DNA from: Solirubrobacter deserti
GTDB lineage: Bacteria; Actinomycetota; Thermoleophilia; Solirubrobacterales; Solirubrobacteraceae
Length of the DNA stretch: 64,000 nt
NCBI RefSeq assembly: GCF_027587175.1
Contig: NZ_JAPCID010000026.1
Span: 1-64,000 of the forward strand
Reading direction: 5' to 3'
The notes under the pieces are model-generated. The model ran no database searches, was not told the DNA's origin, and was given only the letters and a program-made list of their open reading frames with translations. Of the stretch, positions 8,493-14,341 are shown in pieces (the stretch's first letter is position 1; every line of letters begins with the position of its first letter). The translations under genes were made by a program, and so were the position numbers.

Positions 8493-8791
8493 CTACTGCG
8501 AACCACGTAACCCTTTCTGTTGGCAGATCGGTAAGTCCTCCGCGTCGGCCTCGTGGATGCGACCCCGGCCCGCTACGCCCCGCCGGTTGGCGTCGTAGTG
8601 CCTGCGGTTGGTGATGGGCGGGGCCGGTTCTGAGGGAAGCGTGGCGATCTCCTCGCGAGCGAGCAGCTTCAGTCGCGTCCCGCGGTAGCTCTGGATGTAT
8701 GGCGGCTTCTGGAAAGTCGCGTCGCGGCGGCTACCATGTCGTCCAGGAGCGCCGTCTCTTCGGCGGTCAGCTTCAATTGGTCGCGCGTCAT
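8493..8791 (-). pseudogene. frameshifted small cassette protein
   Basis: ATG 8791 has an excellent ribosome-binding site (GAGGAG, nine bases upstream) and begins MTRDQLKLTAEETALLDDMV. That frame stops at 8669. From about 8730 the neighbouring frame continues in similar style (FQKPPYIQSYRGTRLKLLAR, then EIATLPSEPAPPITNRRHYD) to a stop at 8493. Joining the two gives a protein of about 98 aa. I infer a single-base indel near 8730, either a true pseudogene or a sequence error. Function unknown. Confidence 0.5.
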
Positions 8792-8940
8792 GGAGCCACT
8801 TCTCCTCGGTGTAAGGGATGCTCACGGGGAGTAGTGGCGTGGCCTCGAAGTCCGCCCTTCGAATGGGGCGCGGCAATGCGGCCGCGAGAAGCGGGCCGGC
8901 CGAGCTCCACCCGCGGCTGAGGCTGCTTCGATGCAGAGGC

Positions 8941-8959
8941 GAAGTGGTGTTCTCGACGG
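8941..8959 (+). repeat. cassette-boundary repeat, copy 6 (sub-family A)
   Basis: Reads GAAGTGGTGTTCTCGACGG. CTTCG just upstream (near 8927) can pair with its CGAAG to form a small hairpin. Confidence 0.75.
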
Positions 8960-9056
8960 TTTTAGTCCCTCCTTCGGCTCGGATCCCGCGTCGAATACGG
9001 GACCCGGAGAAGCGCCAGGCCAGGCAGCAGTGCGACCAGATCGCTCGTGGTCCTCC

Positions 9057-9593
9057 CTAACCGAAGCATGTGCCGCAACGGCGTGGCAGCGATCCCGTCT
9101 CCTCGCGGCAGTGGTGCTCGAGGACGCGCAGCGAGCTGCAGCACGACCTCGGCTTGGCCGTGCGGAGCGTGAAGTCGCTGCCGTCGAGGCCGAGATGCCA
9201 GCACTCGGCGTGGTGGAGGATGTGATCGTCGGTAACGCGGTCCCCAGGTTTGACGACATAGCCGTTCGGGTGGAGGCGGACCCAGTTCTCGTAGGCGTCG
9301 TCGTCCCCGGGCCCGAACACGAAAATCTCGGCAGTGGGCAACGGTCGAGGCTCGATCGCGGGTGGTTTCGGTGCCGGGACGACGGCCGTGATCCGATACC
9401 GGGTCGGTCGCGCGGCGGCGACCGTGACCGTTTCGCCGACGGATCGCCCAATCAGCGCTTGTGCGACGGGAGTGGCCGCGGAAATCTCGCCGGCTGAGGG
9501 ATCTGCGCGGACGATCGTCCACGTCCGCGCTTCTCCAGTGGTTTGGTTCTCCACGGAGACGGTCGCGCCCACCTGAACGACTGGAGTGCTCAT
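9057..9593 (-). CDS. GreA/GreB C-terminal-domain-like protein with Cys/His tail
   Basis: In this 178-aa protein residues about 5-65 match the FKBP-like C-terminal domain of GreA/GreB transcript-cleavage factors: VGATVSVENQTTGEARTWTI, GEISAATPVAQALIGRSVGE, then TVTVAAARPTRYRI. The N-terminal coiled coil that reaches into RNA polymerase is absent. After a Pro-rich linker comes a second region (GYVVKPGDRVTDDHILHH) and a Cys/His-rich end that could bind zinc (AECWHL, SCCSS, EHHC, RRCGTC). ATG 9593 begins the Gre-like domain. It is the sole gene between repeat copies 6 and 7. It could bind RNA polymerase without cleavage activity; this is inference. Confidence 0.6.
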   Translation of the reverse strand: MSTPVVQVGATVSVENQTTGEARTWTIVRADPSAGEISAATPVAQALIGRSVGETVTVAAARPTRYRITAVVPAPKPPAIEPRPLPTAEIFVFGPGDDDAYENWVRLHPNGYVVKPGDRVTDDHILHHAECWHLGLDGSDFTLRTAKPRSCCSSLRVLEHHCREETGSLPRRCGTCFG

Positions 9594-9674
9594 GGGGCAC
9601 GGATACCCACAACGGTGCGCCACGGTGATGACCGATAGTCGTGCAACCGCATCGGGTCCACGCCCGGCGGGAAT

Positions 9675-9690
9675 AGCAACTTTTCGACGA
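9675..9690 (+). repeat. cassette-boundary repeat, copy 7
   Basis: Reads AGCAACTTTTCGACGA (sub-family B, AGCAACTT form) and is almost identical to the copy beside the IS at 4199. Confidence 0.7.
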
Positions 9691-9724
9691 TCTGGCTCCT
9701 CTTGACGCCGTATACGTTGTTGCC

Positions 9725-9906
9725 GTGGACCACCGCAAGCGATTCGTGGCTCGCGCGGAAGCGGGTCGCGGATGGAGGATCTGGAACAAGCAGCAAAGCG
9801 CTGGTGGGGTCCCGTGCTGTCGCGTCAGCCCGACGCGCTGATCGCTGAGCTGAACGAACTGAAGCGTCCGGAGCGGCTCGCCGAGCTCCTCCGTTCGGCT
9901 TCGTAA
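9725..9906 (+). pseudogene. small GWRIWN...RWWG protein, frameshifted
   Basis: From GTG 9725 one frame reads VDHRKRFVARAEAGRGWRIW and is soon lost, stopping at 9839-9841. A second frame opens at ATG 9772 and reads AAKRWWGPVLSRQPDALIAE to a stop at 9904-9906. Small actinobacterial proteins of about 60 aa commonly read as an Arg-rich start, GGWxVxD, RRWWG and then an amphipathic Leu-rich helix. Joining the frames near 9795 rebuilds that pattern. I infer a one-base indel in this short cassette (266 bp between copies 7 and 8). The 44-aa downstream frame alone could also be a gene. Confidence 0.45.
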
Positions 9907-9939
9907 GCCTGACGCCGGCGCTCGAGGCCGAAGCCAAGA

Positions 9940-9957
9940 AGTAGCGCTCCTCGACGG
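9940..9957 (+). repeat. cassette-boundary repeat, copy 8
   Basis: Reads AGTAGCGCTCCTCGACGG, a divergent copy. Just upstream GGCTTCG (near 9897) and CGAAGCC (near 9929) form an inverted repeat. Confidence 0.55.
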
Positions 9958-9977
9958 GATGACCATCATCGCCTCGG

Positions 9978-10310
9978 TCAGGTGCCCGGGCCGCCGGGCT
10001 GGGGTGGCGGGTCCATCGGTGATCGCAGCCGAGGCACGACCGAACCTGTGCAAGCGTCGATGACCCGGCGATCGCCCAGGGGCGCTGCGAGAACGACGGT
10101 CAGAGAGTGCATGTGGCCGGCGGCGCGCGTCTGCCCGCGTGGCGCGGTGACGACGATCGCGATCTCGACGGCTTCCTGCGCTTCTTCCACCGAAACCGAG
10201 TCAAACCGGTGCGACGGGCGAGTGACGTAGTCGATTCGTAGCTGGCGATCGACGGGCTCTGCGTCGTAAGCATCGATGCGCGCTGGTACGCGAAAGCGTC
10301 CTGAGGCCAC
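9978..10310 (-). CDS. hypothetical cassette protein
   Basis: This 110-aa frame starts at GTG 10310 and reads MASGRFRVPARIDAYDAEPV. It goes on as alternating hydrophobic/charged beta-like sequence (RIDYVTRP, SVSVEEAQEAVEIAIVV, MHSLTVVLAAPLGDRR) with a Pro-rich end. I do not recognise it. Its start is only about 10 bp from repeat copy 9 and its end is 20 bp from copy 8, so it fills its cassette. The beta-rich pattern and snug fit support coding. There is no signal peptide. Confidence 0.55.
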   Translation of the reverse strand: MASGRFRVPARIDAYDAEPVDRQLRIDYVTRPSHRFDSVSVEEAQEAVEIAIVVTAPRGQTRAAGHMHSLTVVLAAPLGDRRVIDACTGSVVPRLRSPMDPPPQPGGPGT

Positions 10311-10320
10311 GTCCGCTAAG

Positions 10321-10336
10321 TATCACTTTTCGACGG
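10321..10336 (+). repeat. cassette-boundary repeat, copy 9
   Basis: Reads TATCACTTTTCGACGG (sub-family B), followed by TTTCGCTCC. Confidence 0.65.
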
Positions 10337-10431
10337 TTTCGCTCCTTTGGCGGCCGTAGCGGTCGGTCATGACGGGCATGCTCGGCCCGGCCAGACATGA
10401 CGCCCACGCCGTCCGGCTTGACCGCGGTGAG

Positions 10432-10920
10432 TCAGGCGGACGGCTGGCGAATAGCTAGCCCGGCATCGGCGAGGCGTGCGTGGATGGCTCGCAGCGCTTC
10501 CGTGGCGTGCCGGCCCCAGTGCGTGTAGAAGCTGAAGCGCCACTCCCAGGCGACGTCGTCTGGACAGGCGCCGCCGTGCAGCGCGAGCAAGCCGCGCTTC
10601 AAGTCGCGCCAGATGTCCGCGAGGTCGTCACCTAGTGGCAACAGGACCGCATCGGTTCCGCTGGGGCCCATGGGGTCGACAGTCGTCCAGTAGCGCGCCC
10701 AGTCGTCGAGCGTCGCCTGAACCGCGGCGAACCTTTCGCGCCATTGTTCGTCAACTGGGCCGTCCGGCAGTTCGGCGCTGGTCGGTTGAAGATCCGGCAT
10801 AGTCGACGCGGCTGCGATGAGGCTCGCGAGCGAGTCTGCGAGGTCGGCTGCGAACGTGTCCCGTTGCGACGTCTCCGCGCTCTCGACAAGAGCGCAGTAG
10901 CGCTCGGCTTCGTTTCGCAT
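10432..10920 (-). CDS. DUF5063-family protein
   Basis: This 162-aa soluble protein matches DUF5063 in layout. It has an N-terminal NEAERYCALVESAE, a central stretch with DDLADIWRDLKRGLLALHG, and the strongly conserved end AWEWRFSFYTHWGRHATEAL followed by RAIHARLADAG. The biochemical role of the family is unknown; members are common in actinobacteria and proteobacteria as free-standing cytosolic proteins. ATG 10920 is preferred; GTG two codons upstream is possible. It is the only gene between copies 9 and 10. Family membership is from recognition of the WEWRFSFxxHWGRHA motif. Confidence 0.8.
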   Translation of the reverse strand: MRNEAERYCALVESAETSQRDTFAADLADSLASLIAAASTMPDLQPTSAELPDGPVDEQWRERFAAVQATLDDWARYWTTVDPMGPSGTDAVLLPLGDDLADIWRDLKRGLLALHGGACPDDVAWEWRFSFYTHWGRHATEALRAIHARLADAGLAIRQPSA

Positions 10921-11002
10921 GCTCACGCGACGATTGTCGTCGATGAAGGGCTTGGACGGTGCAAACCGCTGTCACATACCTGCTCTACGCCCCGTTGACG
11001 AA

Positions 11003-11019
11003 GGCGCGCTTTTCGACGA
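11003..11019 (+). repeat. cassette-boundary repeat, copy 10
   Basis: Reads GGCGCGCTTTTCGACGA. Flanking CGAAGGCG and CGCCGTTCG form an imperfect inverted repeat around the core (about 10999-11029). Confidence 0.65.
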
Positions 11020-11129
11020 TCTCGCCGTTCGTCGGCCATGCTCGCGGCAGATGGCGAGGCTCCTGGGGCGCTCGCTCGGGATCCGGCGACCAGCTCGTTG
11101 GAAATGTTGCGCCATCAGAATCCGCGAGC

Positions 11130-11648
11130 ATGGACACGCGGCTTCCTGCAGGCACGGATTTCGCGGGGCTGGATTCCCATGAGGTCTACTTCGCGGTCTT
11201 CGACCCGCTCGACGAGCGCAGCCCCAACGGCCTGTGGGGCTTCAACGAACGCGACTTCGAACTCATGACAAAGGGCCAGCGAGCGGTCTTCAATCTGAAC
11301 TGGCTGCGTAACTACATGGAGGCCGACACAATCCTCGAATACGCCGACGAGCCGGGGCTACGTGCACACGCTCACCGGCTTGTCGCGGACGCAGAACTCG
11401 TGGGTGCGTGGCCTTTCACTGCTGTGTTGGCGGAGATTGCGCCGGTTGTCGCGCAGGAACAGGAGCTGCCGTTCGACGATTCGCTCCTTGACGAAGTCGA
11501 GCGCCTCGAAGCGACCTTCTTCGCACTCGAAGACGACCACGGCGCGTTGTGGCACTTCCTGGCCGACTACATCCGTCGTACGCCCGAGGAATTCATCCAA
11601 TCCGAAGCAGCGACTCTGTGGAGACGCCCAGCCGACGGTGCCCGCTGA
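11130..11648 (+). CDS. hypothetical cassette protein
   Basis: This 172-aa acidic cytosolic protein starts at ATG 11130 (MDTRLPAGTDFAGLDSHEVY). It is rich in aromatic and acidic residues (AVFDPLDERSPNGLWGFNER, ALEDDHGALWHFLADYIRRT). The frame is open upstream to 10959 but would read through repeat copy 10, so the later start is chosen. I do not recognise a family. The pattern is helical. It ends 15 bp before repeat copy 11. The acidic, Trp-rich style recalls immunity or antitoxin-like cassette proteins, but nothing specific supports that. Confidence 0.6.
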   Translation: MDTRLPAGTDFAGLDSHEVYFAVFDPLDERSPNGLWGFNERDFELMTKGQRAVFNLNWLRNYMEADTILEYADEPGLRAHAHRLVADAELVGAWPFTAVLAEIAPVVAQEQELPFDDSLLDEVERLEATFFALEDDHGALWHFLADYIRRTPEEFIQSEAATLWRRPADGAR

Positions 11649-11663
11649 GATCGAGCCAGCGAT

Positions 11664-11679
11664 TAGAGCTTTTCGACGA
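11664..11679 (+). repeat. cassette-boundary repeat, copy 11
   Basis: Reads TAGAGCTTTTCGACGA (sub-family B). Confidence 0.65.
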
Positions 11680-11719
11680 TTCGGTCATCCCCCGCTCGTC
11701 GACGGCTGGGCAACCAGGT

Positions 11720-12301
11720 TCAGCACCATTCGCTCCGGCGCACGTCGCGTAGGTAGCGAGCGACCGCATCGCAGGCCGGCCCGGAATACACGAGCGGTGG
11801 CGGCTGGCGGCGGTCCAGGCGGATCGGAAGCACGAGCCCGCGCACAGCCGCGCGGCCTCGCGGTGGGATAATGACTCGCCGGAAATCGTACGGCCCGTGG
11901 TAAATGATCAACGCGCGATTCCCGGTGGGTTCGGCCAAGGTAAGCGTCATCTGGCGTTCGAAGCCGAGCGCCGGGCATCCATGTCCGGGAGGAAGGATCT
12001 GGTCGCGCATCTGCGCCCATACGGTGACTGTCCGGGTGGTTCGCCGCGCGCGGAAGCGGTCGAACTTGGAACAGACGCCTTCCGTCACGATGACCTCGAA
12101 GCGGCGCTGACCACGCGCGCGCTCGATTGAACCGACGACAGCGATTCCAAAGCCGGCAGCCGAGAACCGCGACGCGTACGTCGGCTTGTCGTCGGGTCGG
12201 GCGATCACCACGACACCGAGAATCCCGGCCGCCACCAAGACCAGCAGCGACACGGCGATCCACCTGCGACCGACGCTTGGCCTAGACATCGCTTTGCGCA
12301 T
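11720..12301 (-). CDS. membrane-anchored hypothetical protein
   Basis: In this 193-aa protein, after a basic start (MRKAMSRPSVGRRW), residues about 15-34 form one membrane segment (IAVSLLVLVAAGILGVVVIA). An exported domain of about 155 aa follows, with beta-like sequence (FGIAVVGSIERARGQRRFEV, MTLTLAEPTGNRALIIYHG) and four Cys that could form disulfides. ATG 12289 is an alternative start. No family is recognised. It is alone in the cassette between copies 11 and 12 and reads against the repeats. An N-terminally anchored extracytoplasmic protein is the safest description. Confidence 0.6.
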   Translation of the reverse strand: MRKAMSRPSVGRRWIAVSLLVLVAAGILGVVVIARPDDKPTYASRFSAAGFGIAVVGSIERARGQRRFEVIVTEGVCSKFDRFRARRTTRTVTVWAQMRDQILPPGHGCPALGFERQMTLTLAEPTGNRALIIYHGPYDFRRVIIPPRGRAAVRGLVLPIRLDRRQPPPLVYSGPACDAVARYLRDVRRSEWC

Positions 12302-12400
12302 CGGCTGGCACCACCATCCTGGGAAACGTAGCTGCGACACTCTTCGCTGGGTGCCGCACGGTCCGACGGCGCGTTAGCTCGGCCTCATACCAGTCATGCG

Positions 12401-12418
12401 AGTGGTCTTTCTCGACGG
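12401..12418 (+). repeat. cassette-boundary repeat, copy 12 (sub-family A)
   Basis: Reads AGTGGTCTTTCTCGACGG and is identical to copy 2 over 18 bases although 11.7 kb away. Confidence 0.8.
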
Positions 12419-12519
12419 AAAGGTTCTTCGGGGTAGCTGCGATCCGCTTCGTCGCCGCTCGTTGCCGGTGGCGGCTCCTTGCGTCGGCGCTCGCTCAGAA
12501 CGGCAAGTAGTTCTGGCGG

Positions 12520-13008
12520 GTGACGCGGGGACCCTACGCTCGGCTTGTGGACGATGGGCACCCGGGACCGCGTCAGAACTACGCTTTGCAAGTCCTTTTG
12601 ACCGAGATCGATGGCATCGAGGTGTGGCTTGAGCGTGTAACGCTGCGGAGCGACGCCGTCGCCGTCGCGCTACGCGCCCAGCAGAATGACGCGACCCGAA
12701 CGCTGGACTCGCGCTACGAGGCCGTCTTCGAGGCGTGGGCGGAGATGGCGCAAAAAGATCGACAGCGCGGTCGCAAGCTATCGGGTCAGCCACCAGCGCA
12801 GCCAGGCGAGTGGCTTGCGGAGATTCCGCTTCATCTCGGGGACGACGCCGGAACCAAGTACCGCCCGGTTAAACGTCAGGCCGCTGGGACCGGAACTGAG
12901 TGGGAGGCGACGTGGGTCTTCTCGCCGGCTCCAGCGGAGAGAGCTACGGCGATATCGATCTGGGTCGGCGACCCGGACGACCGCTCGCGCGTGCACGTGA
13001 CGCTGTAG
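12520..13008 (+). CDS. hypothetical cassette protein
   Basis: This 162-aa protein starts with GTG 12520 (VTRGPYARLVDDGHPGPRQN) and is beta-rich at first (YALQVLLTEIDGIEVWLERV). It then has a charged helical middle (RYEAVFEAWAEMAQKDRQRG) and an end with TATSIWV-like strands and DDRSRVHVTL. There is no signal peptide, metal motif or known catalytic signature. It occupies the cassette between copies 12 and 13 in the repeat direction. Coding is supported by composition and length; function unknown. Confidence 0.55.
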   Translation: MTRGPYARLVDDGHPGPRQNYALQVLLTEIDGIEVWLERVTLRSDAVAVALRAQQNDATRTLDSRYEAVFEAWAEMAQKDRQRGRKLSGQPPAQPGEWLAEIPLHLGDDAGTKYRPVKRQAAGTGTEWEATWVFSPAPAERATAISIWVGDPDDRSRVHVTL

Positions 13009-13095
13009 ACATCGACGCGGTAACTACCCCTGATGCGGCGATCTCGGACCGGGCCATGACGAGGTAAGGCTGCGACGCCATCAGCAGACACAGAA

Positions 13096-13112
13096 GCGGT
13101 GCGTTTCGACGG
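13096..13112 (+). repeat. cassette-boundary repeat, copy 13
   Basis: Reads GCGGTGCGTTTCGACGG, followed by TTCCGCCCATCTGCC, which nearly repeats the sequence after copy 3. Confidence 0.6.
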
Positions 13113-13160
13113 TTCCGCCCATCTGCCAGCCGCCTGAATCGTGACCCTGCCTGCGCGGGG

Positions 13161-13460
13161 TCACGCACAGGCCGCGGCCGTCGTCGACTCGACGTCCGGC
13201 GGCGTGGCGAGGTCGCCGTGCGTCGGCAAGCCTTTCTCGCGCGCGTACACGTCCCAGTTCACGGCGCGCTCGATCGCTTCGTCGGCGCTCATCGGGACCA
13301 CGCCGCAATGAGTTGGGCTACAGGCGGACAACCCGCCGCCAAGGACGAGCGAGATGCCCTCGAGCGTGTCGTCGGCGTGATCGACTGAGACGCAGAGCAT
13401 CGGGTGGTAGCGGCAATCCTCGTAGAAGTCACCGCGCGCTATCCGGTTGGACTTGCTCAT
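13161..13460 (-). CDS. small Cys/His hypothetical protein (SKSNRI...GDFYEDC type)
   Basis: This 99-aa protein starts at ATG 13460 with MSKSNRIARGDFYEDCRYHP. It continues LCVSVDHADDTLEGISLVLG, GGLSACSPTHCGVVPMSADE and AIERAVNWDVY. The DFYEDCxYHP, GISLxxG and CSxxHCGV blocks are familiar from short uncharacterised proteins found in many bacteria; Cys and His could bind a metal. The frame is open upstream but would read through repeat copy 14, so the internal ATG is used. It is the last cassette gene before the array ends. Confidence 0.65.
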   Translation of the reverse strand: MSKSNRIARGDFYEDCRYHPMLCVSVDHADDTLEGISLVLGGGLSACSPTHCGVVPMSADEAIERAVNWDVYAREKGLPTHGDLATPPDVESTTAAACA

Positions 13461-13490
13461 CCCGGGGACCGTACCTCGGCGCGCACGGAT

Positions 13491-13507
13491 GGAGCGCTTC
13501 TCGACGA
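13491..13507 (+). repeat. cassette-boundary repeat, copy 14 (last)
   Basis: Reads GGAGCGCTTCTCGACGA. CGGAT before and ATCCG after make a five-base inverted repeat enclosing the core. No further copy is seen to the right. Confidence 0.65.
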
Positions 13508-13583
13508 ATCCGCGCATTCCACGGCCGCCGCAAAAGCCGACGAGAGGTGCCTTAGCCCGCCGCAACGGCGGCTAAGTTGCTGG

Positions 13584-13620
13584 CCGACTTCCCGGGCTGA
13601 GGTGGCGCCCAGGAAGTCGG
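13584..13620 (-). terminator. hairpin, probable terminator of the 13644-14252 gene
   Basis: CCGACTTCC (13584-13592) pairs with GGAAGTCGG (13612-13620), and an inner GGGC/GCCC extends the stem. It lies 23 bases past the stop of the adjacent minus-strand gene. There is no T-run, so the terminator role is probable rather than certain. Confidence 0.45.
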
Positions 13621-13643
13621 GTTCCGTCAGACGCTCGGGGCTG

Positions 13644-14252
13644 TCAGCAGGACACGAGCAAGTGGAACGGGGCGGGCGTCGGAGTCCCGGCGCCGTCGTA
13701 GGTCCGGACCAACACGTTCGCGCCGCCCGCGGACTGCGCGCTGATGCGCCCGCCGGCTGGGGGCTGCTCGAGGACCGGACCGTTCTGGACCGCGCTCAGC
13801 GTCGCCGCGTACAGACATCCGGAGACGTCACGCGAGAACTGCACCGTGTACTCGTTCGAGCCGCCCGCATGCGTGACTCCGACAGCGTTGCCGAGCGCCC
13901 GTCCACCGCCGGAGTCAACAGCCGCGCGGTCGCCGACGCCCGACGGACCTGAGGGACCGGCGGGTCCAGCGGCCCCTGCCGGGCCTTGGTTGCCGCGCAG
14001 CTGCGCACGGGCGTTGGTGGAGATGTCAGTCAGGCGGATGCTGCCGTCGGCGATTTCGCTGCTGCGCACCGCGCGGGAACGGATCTCTGAGGCGCCGACG
14101 GAGTTCGTTCGCAGCTGTGCCGAGCCGACGCTGTTGCGCGGGAGCGCGGTGGCGGCGTAGGCGCCGCCGCCGAGGGCGAGAAACAACGCCAGCGAAGCGA
14201 CCACGTTGGCGTACGTGAGGTGCCCGCGCACACGGGCCGATAGATCCTTCAT
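13644..14252 (-). CDS. exported protein with short collagen-like segment
   Basis: In this 202-aa protein residues about 10-35 form an export/anchor segment (ANVVASLALFLALGGGAYAA). It is followed by LPRNSVGSAQLRTNSVGASE and IRSRAVRSSEIADGSIR, a pseudo-repeat found in many Thermoleophilia and actinobacterial surface proteins. A short Gly-x-y collagen-like run (GPAGAAGPAGPSGPSG) comes next, then a beta-rich C-terminal domain with a disulfide-ready Cys pair. ATG 14252 has GAGGAG about nine bases upstream. It is likely secreted or wall-associated. The function of the globular end is unknown. It marks the start of the non-cassette DNA. Confidence 0.8.
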   Translation of the reverse strand: MKDLSARVRGHLTYANVVASLALFLALGGGAYAATALPRNSVGSAQLRTNSVGASEIRSRAVRSSEIADGSIRLTDISTNARAQLRGNQGPAGAAGPAGPSGPSGVGDRAAVDSGGGRALGNAVGVTHAGGSNEYTVQFSRDVSGCLYAATLSAVQNGPVLEQPPAGGRISAQSAGGANVLVRTYDGAGTPTPAPFHLLVSC

Positions 14253-14341
14253 GGGCGATGACTCCTCATCGATCGGTGCCCCCTTGCCTGGACGATAACC
14301 ACCGAGGCACGAAGAGTTGCGGCCCACCCGTCACTGGGCGG

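Noticed and set aside
10959-11129. N-terminal extension of the 11130-11648 gene
   Set aside because: The extension would translate repeat copy 10. The same reasoning excludes the extensions of the genes at 140-661 and 13161-13460.
44-13507. CRISPR array
   Set aside because: The repeats are spaced by hundreds to thousands of bases with genes between them, not by uniform short spacers.
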